Source of the DNA: Larkinella humicola
GTDB taxonomy: Bacteria > Bacteroidota > Bacteroidia > Cytophagales > Spirosomataceae
NCBI RefSeq assembly: GCF_008727875.1
Contig: NZ_VTWS01000008.1
Span: 300,612 to 364,611, forward strand
Direction of reading: 5' to 3'
DNA: 64,000 nt
This document shows, one piece after another, positions 42,402-52,086 of the stretch. Position numbers and translations under genes: made by a program. The notes beneath the pieces were generated by a model that did no database searches, was not told where the DNA came from, and saw nothing but the letters and a program-made list of their open reading frames with translations. The number at the start of each line of letters is the position of its first letter. The first letter of the stretch is position 1.

Positions 42402-45400
42402 TCACTCCAGCACCTCCACCCAACCCTTGCACTGTGTTCCCCGTTGCGTCGTCAGCAGGTAATAATACAAGCCGCCCGGTGCCTCATTTCCCCAGGTGTT
42501 CGTGTAGTTCTCACTGCGGTAAATCAGTTTGCCCCAACGGTTAAAAATCTCCAGCTTTGCTCCTGTGAATCCCACGTTGAACACATCGTTTTTCCCATCG
42601 TTGTTGGCCGTTACGACGTTCGGAACCTCACTCATATTCTCAATGATAACCGGCAGATTGAGTGCCAGACTGCACCCGTTTTTGGAGGACGTTACCGTAA
42701 TTTCATACTGCCCGGATTGCGGATATTGATACGGCTCGGGCGAATTAGTCCGCAGAGTGTCACCATTGCCCATCGCCCACGCCAGGCCGGTGGCTCCCGT
42801 GGTTTTATTGACCAGTTCCACTTTCATGGGCCGCCCGCATTCCGAACTGAGCCGCACCTCGGCAACGGGCCGGAAGGAATCATCGGTGGTAATCGTCACG
42901 TTTTTGGTGGTCGAACACCCGTTTTCGTTCGTGATTTTTACGGAGTACGTGGTGGTTTTGGTGGGATTCACCACCGGGTTGCCCACCGTCGCGCTGGTCA
43001 ATCCCTGCGTGGGCGTCCAAGCGTAGGTGGCGCCCCCCTCCGCCAATAGTTGAACCGGCTGCCCCGGACAAATCGTGGTGTCTTTGCTGATCTTGAAATT
43101 GGCAGGAAAGACTTTAATCACTTTCTGCGCCACATCGACCCGCTTGCAGGTCAGCCGGTTATAGGCCGTCAGCGTAACCGTGTATTCCCCCGGCTTATCG
43201 AACGTGTGGCTCACCTGCGCCGGGTTAGTCGAGGTGCCGGTATCGCCAAAATCCCACGCGTAAGTAATACCGCCTTCGCTGGTGTTGACAAAATTGAGCG
43301 TCAATGGCGTACATCCCTGAATGACGTCTTTCTGCGTTCCCTGATAGGCATCGAAGGTGGCTTTCAGCCGGTCGATGTCAAATTTGAAGGCCGCATTGTT
43401 GCAGTTGGGGCTTTTGTTGGTTGTCGACCACACCTGGGCCGTCGCCGGAAAGGACGATCCTCCGCAGGCACAGGCCGCGTGGTAAATGACCCCGCTTTTG
43501 TCGAAACGGCTGGTTCCGCCATCGACATGGTCACCGCGCCCGACCGGGTTTTCGCTGCCGAAATAGGTGGCATACAAAAGCGATTTTCCGCCCTGCTCCA
43601 GCAACGCCAGCCAGAAATTACTGCCATCGGTCGTTCTTCGGAAGGCATCCGCCGTGACAGGCAACCCACGCGTACTGCTGTTGACATTGGCACTCCGGAC
43701 GTTCACGTTGCCGCCCCAGCCCGACAAATAAATATTGCCGCATTCGTTCACCAGAAAAGCCGTCGGCGAAATATCCGGCCCTACCCTACCGGAACCGATC
43801 ACCGTTGAAAAGATGGTTTTTGACAGCGTGGGGTCGAATGCGTGAATGAACTGGCCGCTTCGGGCATTTTGGTAAACACTGTCCGTAACCGCGTACGTCC
43901 CCCGGGTTAGTCCGAATACGTGCGGATTTTCCTGCGGATCCAGGTCGATTAGGTAGGCGGCATCGTCGGCAGTAGTGCCCAGATAGGTACTTCGTTCGAG
44001 CTGGTTGTTGGAAAATTTGGCCAGAAAACCGTCTTCCCGACCGCCGATGGTGGGTTTAAAAGCTCCAGCGATACCGGGCAAATCCGCACTCCGGGTCGTC
44101 CCAACGGCGTACAATGACCCCGACTCGCCGATTCGCAACGCGTAGGCGACGTCGTAACCACTTCCGCCAAAATACGTACTCCAACGCAACTGACTTAAAT
44201 CCGGACTCAATTGCAGCAAAACCGCATCGGCCGGGCCATTGAGCTTGGGCTGCGGAGCGTTGGCCGTCACCGGAAAATCAGCGGAAAACGAAACCGTGGC
44301 CACATACACATTGTCGTTTTTGTCGACCATAATTTCACCCCGCAGGTCGTCGCCGTAATTGTAGATGCCGAGATACTGATCGGCCACGTTGATGCCGTCG
44401 TTCGCCGAACCGCCGACATACGTACTGCTTTTCAAGGTCCGGCCATCGGTGCTGAGGTTGGCTAAAAACAAATCGGTTCCGGTTCGGAAGTAGATGGTTC
44501 CGTAGAGACTGCCCGGTTCGGGCAATCCATTTCCAATGGGAATGTATCCCGTACCGCCCGCAAATTTCCGGCTGTAGGCCGATGCGGTCGTCGGGAAATT
44601 TGCCGATGAGGTAACGCCGTAGATCAGCAACTCGTTTTTGCTGTTCACAATCAGACTATTAGGCGTTTCTCCGGTAGCTCCGCCCAGGTAAGTTGCATAC
44701 AGCAATTGCTTGCCGTCCAGACTGAATTTCATAATCGCCACATCCATTTCGGCCCCATACCGGGTTTGAAACGCGCCGGTGGTTGGCACAAAACTGGTTC
44801 CGTACACGGTTCCGGCAGTATAGAGATTGCCGTCGTTGTCGTAGGTCGCGGTATGTCCCCAGTTGTCGCTGACCGAGCCTGAGTAGGTTGAAAAGATCAG
44901 GGTTGGGTCGATGGTGAGCGGTTGCTGTTTGTCGTAGCCGTTTGGAAAACGAAACGTGGCGGTTTTATCTTCCAGCACCCAATCCGCCGGAACCTCTGTG
45001 GTTTTGTTGTTTTTTTCGGTAAACGAATACGGTTTTTCTTCCCGAAAGGGCAAGAGGCTAGTTTCAATTACCAATTGTCCCTTTTCCGAACGGACCGACG
45101 ACGCCCCGTCATACCGCAATCGGATCACCGACGGATCGGCGCCCGGTTTTACCAGAAACTCGTATTTCATCGTCTGGTAATAGGCAAATAATCGCAGATC
45201 GATACCGGGATAAATGTCGTGGTAAACGATTTCGCCAAAAGCCGGAACAGCACTCGCCCAGCGGTTGGCATCGTTACCCAAAAAATAGTTATGGTGTTCA
45301 GAAACGCGGTTTTTACTTTCAATTTGGGCCGTGGGCAGGCTGTTTTGCAGTTGTACGTCCACGCCGTGGGCATTCACCAGCGGTTCGGCGCGTTCGGGGG

Positions 45401-45662
45401 GCGCTGCGGTTCGGGCTGCGGGCTGGTTAACCGACCCCGAGTGAAGACGATCCAGGGTTTCGGTATCGTAAAAAACGTAGTGGAGCGACTGCTTTTTCAG
45501 GAACAAAAAACCGCTCGGTAATTCGGCCCGGAACAGCACTTCCGGCGACCACTGGCCTTTGTTCTGCACAAACCGTACGGCCCCGCCCGGAGCCTTAGCG
45601 AAGGCGGAAGGCAGCAGTCCCAAAAGCACGAAAAATAAAGCGAAAGTAAACGTTCTGCACAT
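42402..45662 (-). CDS. Large SBBP-repeat/PKD surface protein with gliding-motility (T9SS) C-terminus
   Basis: A 1086-residue secreted protein with a signal peptide (about 1-22). Residues 25-245 match the Bacteroidota N-terminal domain found before SBBP repeats (FVQNKGQWSPEVLFRAELPS, YPGIDLRLFAYYQTMKYEF). Residues 250-750 carry repeated SBBP beta-propeller units (LLYATYLGGATGETPNS, LRWSTYFGGSGYDVAYAL). PKD domains follow at about 810-990 (ITYAWDFGDTGTSTNPAQVS, ATYAWTPTQGLTSATVG). The last 80 residues are the gliding-motility/CHU_C type B sorting domain (LEIFNRWGKLIYRSENYTNT), which directs export by the type IX system. Confidence 0.92.
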   Translation of the reverse strand: MCRTFTFALFFVLLGLLPSAFAKAPGGAVRFVQNKGQWSPEVLFRAELPSGFLFLKKQSLHYVFYDTETLDRLHSGSVNQPAARTAAPPERAEPLVNAHGVDVQLQNSLPTAQIESKNRVSEHHNYFLGNDANRWASAVPAFGEIVYHDIYPGIDLRLFAYYQTMKYEFLVKPGADPSVIRLRYDGASSVRSEKGQLVIETSLLPFREEKPYSFTEKNNKTTEVPADWVLEDKTATFRFPNGYDKQQPLTIDPTLIFSTYSGSVSDNWGHTATYDNDGNLYTAGTVYGTSFVPTTGAFQTRYGAEMDVAIMKFSLDGKQLLYATYLGGATGETPNSLIVNSKNELLIYGVTSSANFPTTASAYSRKFAGGTGYIPIGNGLPEPGSLYGTIYFRTGTDLFLANLSTDGRTLKSSTYVGGSANDGINVADQYLGIYNYGDDLRGEIMVDKNDNVYVATVSFSADFPVTANAPQPKLNGPADAVLLQLSPDLSQLRWSTYFGGSGYDVAYALRIGESGSLYAVGTTRSADLPGIAGAFKPTIGGREDGFLAKFSNNQLERSTYLGTTADDAAYLIDLDPQENPHVFGLTRGTYAVTDSVYQNARSGQFIHAFDPTLSKTIFSTVIGSGRVGPDISPTAFLVNECGNIYLSGWGGNVNVRSANVNSSTRGLPVTADAFRRTTDGSNFWLALLEQGGKSLLYATYFGSENPVGRGDHVDGGTSRFDKSGVIYHAACACGGSSFPATAQVWSTTNKSPNCNNAAFKFDIDRLKATFDAYQGTQKDVIQGCTPLTLNFVNTSEGGITYAWDFGDTGTSTNPAQVSHTFDKPGEYTVTLTAYNRLTCKRVDVAQKVIKVFPANFKISKDTTICPGQPVQLLAEGGATYAWTPTQGLTSATVGNPVVNPTKTTTYSVKITNENGCSTTKNVTITTDDSFRPVAEVRLSSECGRPMKVELVNKTTGATGLAWAMGNGDTLRTNSPEPYQYPQSGQYEITVTSSKNGCSLALNLPVIIENMSEVPNVVTANNDGKNDVFNVGFTGAKLEIFNRWGKLIYRSENYTNTWGNEAPGGLYYYLLTTQRGTQCKGWVEVLE

Positions 45663-45908
45663 AGACCCGCGACATCAGTAAAGAATTTCAAGATAATCAT
45701 TTTAGAGGAAAGAGCTGCGACGGCGGACCGTTGAGACCAGAGAGTAAAGACACGTGCCTATACTTCTCAAAATGCCAATTCTCTATTCTCTTGTCTAACT
45801 TCTTTTGTCTCAATCACCATGACTCCATAACGACGCGAAGAGTTGCAACTGTATGTTTCTGAAAAGTCGTTTTGAGGGACAATTTAAAGCATTAAGAATG
45901 CCGGGAAA
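45663..45908. other. Intergenic gap with word repeats
   Basis: This 246-base gap holds no recognisable gene. Around 45740-45820 it contains TGAGACCAGAGAGTAAAGAC and, in opposite orientation, TCTATTCTCTTGTCTAAC followed by TTTTGTCTCA. The words are the same as in the hairpin at 3126-3251, so this is probably a decayed or imperfect member of that family. Confidence 0.4.
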
Positions 45909-46523
45909 TTACTTCCAGCGGCTGATGTCGATGACATTGGGGCAGAAATCGTATTCGTCGGGCTGGTTGGAGCCAATCAAAACCAGTTGGTCGGAAAGCA
46001 GCCGGACGCGCTCCCGGTACCAGGCGACGCCCTGCCTATCGAGGTTGGAGGTGGGTTCGTCCAGCATCACGATGGCGGCTTCGGAGTAAAATGCCAGGCC
46101 CAGTTTCACGCGTTGTTTCATGCCCGACGAAAACGCTTTGATTTCCTTGTTCCGGGCGTGGCTCAGGTACATCAGCTCGCAAAGCTGGTCGGGCGTAAGC
46201 TGGTTTTTGAACGGTTTGAAAGCCTGGTGGAACGTCAGCAATTCGAGGAGCGTCAATTCTTCAATCAATTCGAGGTAGGGTGCTGCTACCACCAGGTGGC
46301 GGAACCAGTCGTCAATTTCGACCGGTTTTTCCTGAACCGTATAGTGTATGGTCCCTTCCGAAGCGGGCAAAACGCCGGCGAGGGTCTGGAGCAGAGTCGA
46401 TTTCCCACTGCCGTTGGGCCCGACGAAGGTGTAGCTGTTTCCGGCCCGCATCGTCAGATCAACGTTCCGGAAAATCCACTCGCGCCGGAAGCGCTTGCTG
46501 AGTCGTTCGGTGGTGATTTTCAT
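45909..46523 (-). CDS. ABC transporter ATP-binding protein
   Basis: A 204-residue ABC ATPase with Walker A GPNGSGKST (residues 37-45), signature loop FSSGMKQRV in place of LSGGQ, and Walker B IVMLDEPTSNLD. No permease is adjacent, so the partner is encoded elsewhere. The Met at 46523 is chosen because upstream codons read through the inverted repeat. The gene closes the lipid A operon, as is common in Bacteroidota. Confidence 0.88.
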   Translation of the reverse strand: MKITTERLSKRFRREWIFRNVDLTMRAGNSYTFVGPNGSGKSTLLQTLAGVLPASEGTIHYTVQEKPVEIDDWFRHLVVAAPYLELIEELTLLELLTFHQAFKPFKNQLTPDQLCELMYLSHARNKEIKAFSSGMKQRVKLGLAFYSEAAIVMLDEPTSNLDRQGVAWYRERVRLLSDQLVLIGSNQPDEYDFCPNVIDISRWK

Positions 46524-46526
46524 AAG

Positions 46527-46606
46527 AATTATGAATGATGAATGATGAACGATGAATGTTTGCACGCGCCAGCCCATTCATAATTCATCATTCATAACTC
46601 ATCATT
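46527..46606. repeat. 32-bp inverted repeat of GAATGAT words
   Basis: Arms 46527-46558 and 46575-46606 pair at 27 of 32 positions around a 16-base loop. Each arm is a quasi-tandem run of AATGATG/GAATGAT words. It lies between lpxA and the ABC ATPase gene and ends 4 bases before the ATPase start, like the hairpin before the rhamnulose kinase. Confidence 0.6.
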
Positions 46607-46610
46607 ATTT

Positions 46611-47405
46611 TTACTCCCCTACTTCCCGCCCCGACGGGCCTTTCATGATGCCGCGTTCGGAGTTGCGGATGAAGTTGACGATTTCGTCGCGTTCGTCGGA
46701 AGGAGGCAGTTCCAGGTCAATGCGGGTGAGCGCTTCGGCGTTGTTCAACCCTCGCAGGTAGACATACCGGTAAATCTCCTGAATCTGGTTGATTTGCTCG
46801 TTGGTATAGCCGCGCCGACGCAGCCCCACGGAGTTGATCCCGGCGTAGGTAATCGGTTCACGGGCGGCTTTGGAAAACGGCGGAACGTCTTTCCGAACCA
46901 GCGAACCACCCGAAATGAAAGAATGAATTCCGATTTTGGCAAACTGGTGTACGGCACTGAACGCGCTGATGATCGCCCAGTCGCCGAGTTGAACATGGCC
47001 TGCCATCTGGACGGTATTGCCAATGAGGCAGTGGTTCCCGATCCGGCAATCGTGCGCAACGTGCGCATAGGCCATGATCAGGCAATCGCTGCCAATTTCG
47101 GTCCGGCGGTGTTCTTCGGTTCCCCGGCTCACCGTGGCGTATTCCCGAATGGTGGTATTATCGCCCACAAAGGTGAGCGTATATTCGCCTTTGAATTTCA
47201 GATCCTGGGGAATGGCCGAAATGACGACTCCCGGATAAATCCGGCAGTTTTTGCCGATGCGCGCGCCCTCATTAATAACGGCATGGGAGCCGATCCATGT
47301 TCCTTCACCGATTTCGACATCTTTATGGATGATTGCAAATGGCTCGATAACAACGTTTTGAGCAATTTTAGAATCAGGATGGATGTATGCAAGTGGTTGA
47401 ATCAT
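46611..47405 (-). CDS. lpxA: UDP-GlcNAc O-acyltransferase LpxA
   Basis: A 264-residue left-handed beta-helix acyltransferase. The hexapeptide repeats run from IAQNVVIEPFAIIHKDVEIG to VQLGDWAIISAFSAVHQFAK. The catalytic His is in LIMAYAHVAHDCRIG (His of AHVAH) and the C-terminal helices contain RRRGYTNEQINQIQEIYRYV. It transfers the first acyl chain to UDP-GlcNAc in lipid A synthesis. Third lipid A gene of a minus-strand operon after lpxD and lpxC-fabZ. Confidence 0.96.
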   Translation of the reverse strand: MIQPLAYIHPDSKIAQNVVIEPFAIIHKDVEIGEGTWIGSHAVINEGARIGKNCRIYPGVVISAIPQDLKFKGEYTLTFVGDNTTIREYATVSRGTEEHRRTEIGSDCLIMAYAHVAHDCRIGNHCLIGNTVQMAGHVQLGDWAIISAFSAVHQFAKIGIHSFISGGSLVRKDVPPFSKAAREPITYAGINSVGLRRRGYTNEQINQIQEIYRYVYLRGLNNAEALTRIDLELPPSDERDEIVNFIRNSERGIMKGPSGREVGE

Positions 47406-47504
47406 TCAACTTCGTGGTTTAACGTTTTCGGTTTAACGTCTTCCGTTTAAAGCGGGGCGTTGGAATGGAACGCATCCTTAAACGTTGAAATTCAAACCTT
47501 AAAC

Positions 47505-48899
47505 CTATTTTTTCTTAACAAGACTGGCGATCATTTCGGCTTCGCAGACAAGTTGTCCGGCGACGTATCCCCGGCCGGACATTTTGACGATCCCCCGCTT
47601 CATGGGCGAGATAAACTCACAACGAAAAATCAGCGTATCGCCCGGAACGACATTCCGGCGAAAACGGCAGTTTTCGATACCGATCAGGTAGGGCCAGTAG
47701 TTCTCCGGATCCGGAACGGTGCTCAGCACCAGAATTCCGCCGGTTTGGGCCATGGACTCAAGTTGCAATACGCCCGGCATCACCGGATTTCCCGGAAAAT
47801 GTCCCATGAAATATTGCTCATTCATCGTTACATTCTTCACCCCGACCACGCTGCTTTCGTCCAGGGCGATGATTTTGTCGATCATCTGGAACGGATAGCG
47901 GTGCGGGAGCAGACTGGCAATTTTATGAAAGTCATACACCGGAGGCTGAGTCGGGTCGTAGGCCGGGCTCGTGTTCGCGGCATTTTTTTGCATCAGCTTC
48001 TTGATCTTTTTGGCAAAAGCCACATTGGCCGCATGGCCGGGCCGGGCCGCCAGAATCTGCGCTTTAATGGGCCGTCCCACCAGGGCCAGGTCGCCAACGA
48101 GGTCGAGCAGCTTATGGCGGGCCATTTCATTCGGGTAATGCAGATCGAGGTTGTTCAGGATTCCCTCCTTCTTGTTGACGCTAACTTTCGGCTTGTTCAG
48201 CAGATCGGCCAGGTAATCCAGTTCGCCCTCGCGCACATCCCGATCCACAATGACGATGGCGTTGGTCAGATCACCGCCCTTGATCAGGTTCTGTTTGTAG
48301 AGCATTTCCAGTTCGTGCAGAAACACAAAGGTTCGGCACATCGCAATCTGCGACGAAAACTGGCTGATGTCGTTCAGAAACGCGTGCTGGCTCGTGATGA
48401 CCCGCGAATTGTAGTCCACCATGACGGTGAGCCGGTAGTCGTTGAGCGGTAAAGCGGCAATTTCAATGTCTTTTTCGGAATTCTTGTAATGAACGTATTC
48501 GTTGATTTCGAAATAGTTACGGTACGCATTCTGCTCTTCAATTCCGGCATCCTGCAAGGCTTCGATGAACTTGATCGAGCTGCCGTCCATGATGGGCGGT
48601 TCGGGGCCGTCGAGTTGAATCAAAATGTTGTCGAGTTGCAACCCGACCAGCGAGGCCAGGGCATGTTCGACGGTATGAATCCGCGCGCCGTTCTGCTCCA
48701 GGGTGGTGCCGCGGGACAGATCGACCACATTATCGACATCCGCATCGACAATCGGCTGACCCGGCAAATCGACACGTTGAAATTTGTAACCGTGATGGGC
48801 GGGTGCGGGCAGGAACGTCATCGTTGCCGTAACGCCTGTATGCAACCCCACACCTGAGACCGAGACCGATTTTTGAATTGTTTGCTGTTTGGTATTCAT
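47505..48899 (-). CDS. Bifunctional LpxC deacetylase/FabZ dehydratase
   Basis: A 464-residue natural fusion. Residues 1-300 are LpxC, with zinc ligands in IHTVEHALASL and RHKLLDLVGD (HxxxD), catalysing the committed step of lipid A synthesis. Residues 315-464 are FabZ (SLLPHRYPFQMIDKI, catalytic His in MGHFPGNPVMPGVLQLE), a 3-hydroxyacyl-ACP dehydratase. The fusion is characteristic of Bacteroidota and couples the two pathways competing for 3-hydroxyacyl-ACP. The Met at 48899 begins the LpxC domain directly; 12 codons upstream are not family-like. Confidence 0.95.
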   Translation of the reverse strand: MNTKQQTIQKSVSVSGVGLHTGVTATMTFLPAPAHHGYKFQRVDLPGQPIVDADVDNVVDLSRGTTLEQNGARIHTVEHALASLVGLQLDNILIQLDGPEPPIMDGSSIKFIEALQDAGIEEQNAYRNYFEINEYVHYKNSEKDIEIAALPLNDYRLTVMVDYNSRVITSQHAFLNDISQFSSQIAMCRTFVFLHELEMLYKQNLIKGGDLTNAIVIVDRDVREGELDYLADLLNKPKVSVNKKEGILNNLDLHYPNEMARHKLLDLVGDLALVGRPIKAQILAARPGHAANVAFAKKIKKLMQKNAANTSPAYDPTQPPVYDFHKIASLLPHRYPFQMIDKIIALDESSVVGVKNVTMNEQYFMGHFPGNPVMPGVLQLESMAQTGGILVLSTVPDPENYWPYLIGIENCRFRRNVVPGDTLIFRCEFISPMKRGIVKMSGRGYVAGQLVCEAEMIASLVKKK

Positions 48900-48974
48900 T
48901 CCGTAAGCTTCTGACCAGAAGACTATTATCGTCACTTCATAACGGACATTCCGTAGGAAACCGTTCGTTTGTAA

Positions 48975-50006
48975 CTACTGATTGTTTAGTTTATTTTCTA
49001 ATAGCCCGATGCGTTTTTCGAGTGACGGCAACCGTTGAAACACAAGGGCCGATCGCAAGCTGTCTTTTACCTCGAAAGCAGGCATGCCATTGAGCGACAC
49101 TCCCTCTTCTTTCACGGACTTGGTAACGCCCGAACGTCCCCCCACTTTCGTGCGGTTGGCCAGGACAATGTGACCGGTTATGCCGCTTTGTCCGCCAATG
49201 ACGCAGTTTTCGCCAATTTTGGCGGAACCGGCAATGCCACACTGGGCCGCAATAACCGTGTTTCGGCCAATTTCAACGTTGTGCCCCACCTGAATCAGGT
49301 TGTCCAGCTTGACGCCTTTCCGGATGATGGTGGAACCCACCGTGGCGCAATCGATGGTGGTGTTGGCCCCAATGCTGACGTTGTCTTCAATGATGACGTT
49401 GCCCAACTGCGGGATCGCCCGATAGCTTCCGTCGGGTTCGGGAGCGAATCCGAAACCTTCGCTGCCAATCACCGCATTCGGTTTGATGACGCAATTCTGA
49501 CCAATTACGGTATTGTCGATGATCCGTACGCCGGCGTGAATAATCGTGTTGTCACCGATGGTGACGTTGTTACCAATATAAGCCTGTGGGTATATTTTGA
49601 CATTGCTGCCAATCAGGCAATTTTCTCCAATGTACGAAAAGGCCCCGCGGTAGGCCCGGTCGCCGATCCGGGTTGTTTCGGCGATAAAGGAGGGTTGCTC
49701 CACGCCAACTTTTTCTGTGGGCTGGAGCCGGTTTACCTGCTCCAGTAACTTTGTAAAAGCGGAATAGGAGTTATCTACGAAAATTAAGGTAGCCTGAACG
49801 GGTTGCCGGGGTTGAAAAGACTGGTTGACAATGACGGCTGACGCGGCTGTTGTATACAGGTACTGTTCGTATTTCAGATTCGCTAAAAAAGAGATGCTGC
49901 CTTCCTTACCCTCTTCTATTTTGGACAGTTGACTGATTTTCAGAGATTCATTCCCATCAACTGTACCGCCGAGCAGGGCAGCAATCTGCTTCACTGTAAA
50001 TTCCAT
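48975..50006 (-). CDS. lpxD: UDP-3-O-acylglucosamine N-acyltransferase LpxD
   Basis: A 343-residue enzyme. An N-terminal uridine-binding domain (MEFTVKQIAALLGGTVDGNE) is followed by a long hexapeptide beta-helix (IGENCLIGSNVKIYPQAYIG, IDNTVIGQNCVIKPNAVIG). The catalytic His is in DNLIQVGHNVEIGRNTVI. It adds the second acyl chain in lipid A synthesis. First lipid A gene of the operon. Confidence 0.96.
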   Translation of the reverse strand: MEFTVKQIAALLGGTVDGNESLKISQLSKIEEGKEGSISFLANLKYEQYLYTTAASAVIVNQSFQPRQPVQATLIFVDNSYSAFTKLLEQVNRLQPTEKVGVEQPSFIAETTRIGDRAYRGAFSYIGENCLIGSNVKIYPQAYIGNNVTIGDNTIIHAGVRIIDNTVIGQNCVIKPNAVIGSEGFGFAPEPDGSYRAIPQLGNVIIEDNVSIGANTTIDCATVGSTIIRKGVKLDNLIQVGHNVEIGRNTVIAAQCGIAGSAKIGENCVIGGQSGITGHIVLANRTKVGGRSGVTKSVKEEGVSLNGMPAFEVKDSLRSALVFQRLPSLEKRIGLLENKLNNQ

Positions 50007-50080
50007 AGAGTTGACGTCGTCGTCGTTGGGGCTATGTAAGACTCGGATATTTGTGCCGCTAAGGTAGAGAACAAATTGAA

Positions 50081-51355
50081 CTATACCAACCGAACCGGTT
50101 GCCGGGTCAGGTTTTTCGCCCAGCAGAGGTAGTATCGCCTGACCATATTGGTCAGGGCTTTAATACCGGGCAGATCGGACGCATCGGCAATGTCAATAAT
50201 ACGATCATCTTTCAGCTTGATATTGATATTATCGATAGACGGTAAATAAGCTGAATTAGTGGCAACACCTTCGACCAGAAAATAGGACAATTCGTCTTGC
50301 TGAATCCCGGCTTCCAGCAATTGCTGCTCAATTTCACGCACCAGATCGCCCGCAAAGGGCTGATCCGACAGAATGATTTTAAACAGCCGCCGGTCGAGCA
50401 GCATCCGGCACAGCGTAGACAAAACGCGGTCGGGATGCCGGCTCCAGAATTTGACCGACGTCCAGATGTCGTAATCGTCCAGTTGCGTGAACGCGTTCAG
50501 ATAGTCCGGATTGTCTTGAAAGTCTTCCATCGTGATCGGTTTTGACAGAAACGTGTGCAGGGCGGGGGTGGTAAAAACCGCCGTTTCGCCATCGCGACCC
50601 GACCCGGTTTGTGTCAGCAAAAACCGCGCCCGTCGGATAATCTGCACCAGCATTGACTCGGCGCAGAGCGATGTTTTGTGCAGATATACCTGCCAGTACA
50701 TCAGCCGCCGGGAACTCAGAAAATTTTCGATGCTCAGAATTCCCTTGGCTTCCACCACCAGATGGTCGTCGACAAGGTCGAGCATTTTGATGATGCGATC
50801 TGCGCCGATGGTGCCTTCGGCCACACCCGTGTAGAAACAGTCGCGGTTGAGGTAATCCATCCGATCCATGTCCAACTGACTGGAAATCAGTTGGTGGAAA
50901 AATGGCCGGGAGTAGGTTCCCTCGAACATCTGAATGGCGATCGACAGGCCACCGTTGAATTGCCGGTTTAGTTCTTCCATCAGCAGCAGCGACAGCCGCT
51001 CGTGCGGAATGCCTTGCAGGATGGTGTATTCCAGGACGTGGGAAAACGGCCCGTGGCCGATGTCGTGCAGCAGAATGGCAATTTGGGCGGCATCGCATTC
51101 CGGTTCCGAAATCCGGTGGCCTTTGCCGCGCAGGGTCTGGATGGCCTGCCCCATCAGGTGCATGGCGCCCAGGGCGTGGTGAAACCGGGTATGCAAGGCG
51201 CCGGGATACACCAGTTCCGACAGCCCCAGTTGCTTGATCCGCCGGAGCCGCTGAAAATAGGGATGTTCGACCAGATCGAATGTCAACTCGTTCGGGATGG
51301 TGATAAACCCGTAGACCGGGTCATTCAGGATCTTTTTTTTGTTCTGGGAAGCCAA
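50081..51355 (-). CDS. HD-domain phosphohydrolase
   Basis: About 424 residues. It has the metal-binding HD pattern of dNTPase-like proteins: RFHHALGAMHLMGQAIQTL, ILLHDIGHGPFSHVLE (HD pair) and LDMDRMDYLNRDCFYTGV. In Bacteroidota this gene regularly precedes lpxD, as here with a 74-base gap. No ATG fits the family start; the open frame continues upstream into the tRNA promoter, so I place the start at a TTG (51353-51355), giving M-ASQNKKKILNDPVYGF. Substrate unknown; deoxynucleotide or related hydrolysis is plausible. Confidence 0.82.
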   Translation of the reverse strand: MASQNKKKILNDPVYGFITIPNELTFDLVEHPYFQRLRRIKQLGLSELVYPGALHTRFHHALGAMHLMGQAIQTLRGKGHRISEPECDAAQIAILLHDIGHGPFSHVLEYTILQGIPHERLSLLLMEELNRQFNGGLSIAIQMFEGTYSRPFFHQLISSQLDMDRMDYLNRDCFYTGVAEGTIGADRIIKMLDLVDDHLVVEAKGILSIENFLSSRRLMYWQVYLHKTSLCAESMLVQIIRRARFLLTQTGSGRDGETAVFTTPALHTFLSKPITMEDFQDNPDYLNAFTQLDDYDIWTSVKFWSRHPDRVLSTLCRMLLDRRLFKIILSDQPFAGDLVREIEQQLLEAGIQQDELSYFLVEGVATNSAYLPSIDNINIKLKDDRIIDIADASDLPGIKALTNMVRRYYLCWAKNLTRQPVRLV

Positions 51356-51456
51356 CTGGAATGGAACCGGTTTACAGACAAATATACGCCAAAATGGAGT
51401 AGAGTGTTGCACGACACCAGCGAGACCATCCAATCGGGCGACTTTTGTGGTTACGA

Positions 51457-51487
51457 TTTGAAGCGGAAGTCGATTTTTGTATATTTG
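51457..51487 (+). promoter_or_regulatory. Promoter of the tRNA gene
   Basis: TTTG (51457-51460) and TATATTTG (51480-51487) are separated by 19 bases. Both halves match the Bacteroidota housekeeping promoter exactly, and the tRNA begins 43 bases after the -7 box, leaving a short 5' leader. Confidence 0.75.
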
Positions 51488-51529
51488 CAGACGCTTTGCC
51501 CCAGGGTCGAAGCCCCGGTTTTCCGGTGC

Positions 51530-51603
51530 GGGCCTATAGCTCATTCGGTTAGAGCAACTGACTCATAATCAGTAGGTGCTTGGTTCGATTCCAAGTGGGC
51601 CCA
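51530..51603 (+). tRNA. tRNA with CAT anticodon, probably tRNA-Ile2 (or elongator tRNA-Met)
   Basis: A 74-base cloverleaf. The acceptor stem GGGCCTA/TGGGCCC carries one G-U pair. The D arm is GCTC...GAGC, the anticodon stem ACTGA/TCAGT with loop CTCATAA (anticodon CAT), and the T arm CTTGG TTCGATT CCAAG. The discriminator is A and CCA is not encoded. The C4-G69 and C5-G68 pairs match the identity elements for TilS (lysidine) seen in E. coli tRNA-Ile2, so an isoleucine tRNA is favoured over elongator Met. It is not an initiator, since it lacks the three G-C pairs next to the anticodon loop. Confidence 0.9.
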
Positions 51604-51612
51604 CAATTAACT

Positions 51613-51660
51613 AACGCAATTAGCTAACAATCAACGATTTAGCTAATTGCGTTTTTCTTT
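51613..51660 (+). terminator. Terminator of the tRNA transcript
   Basis: A perfect 14-bp stem (AACGCAATTAGCTA, 51613-51626; TAGCTAATTGCGTT, 51640-51653) with a 13-base loop is followed by TTTCTTT. It starts 9 bases after the tRNA and is a textbook intrinsic terminator. Confidence 0.85.
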
Positions 51661-52086
51661 GTTGACGATTTAATTCTCCTCATCTTCAGACTTTCCTTTA
51701 CCTAATTTAGAGTTTCTTACCTTGTTGCAACTAAATCCCGTACCGCGTCAGATACGCTAATCTTATGTTCTTCACCTTCGGGCACGAATGCGGATGTCTG
51801 TTTGCTGCTAATTTTCAGGTCTAATCGGCGGTCTTTCATAGGGTTTATATTCGTATGTTTATTACCAAAGACAGCGAAACCCAAGAACAATATACCTGTA
51901 AATCAACTAGTTAAATGTAAATACATTAACTGTAACACCCTTTAACAAATCTTGAACAGCGGTTTAACGCTTTTACAATATCCTTTTTGTGTTCATTTAA
52001 GTAGCCAAACCGCACAGTCAGAAACGCGCAAGAGGCATGAAATAATCGACTTCAAATGCTGCGCCACCGGCACGACGGGCCTTACA
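51661..52086. other. AT-richer gap without a supported gene
   Basis: This stretch between the tRNA terminator and the lipoprotein gene is AT-richer than its surroundings. A minus-strand frame from 51840 would encode a short ribbon-helix-helix-like peptide (MKDRRLDLKISSKQ...) only if one base were removed near 51780, so it is at most a relic. Nothing else is visible. Confidence 0.4.

Noticed and set aside
51717..51840. A minus-strand ribbon-helix-helix-like frame starting MKDRRLDLKISSKQ
   Set aside because: It is interrupted by an in-frame TGA after 22 codons; a 40-residue product would need a one-base frameshift near 51780, so at most it is a relic.
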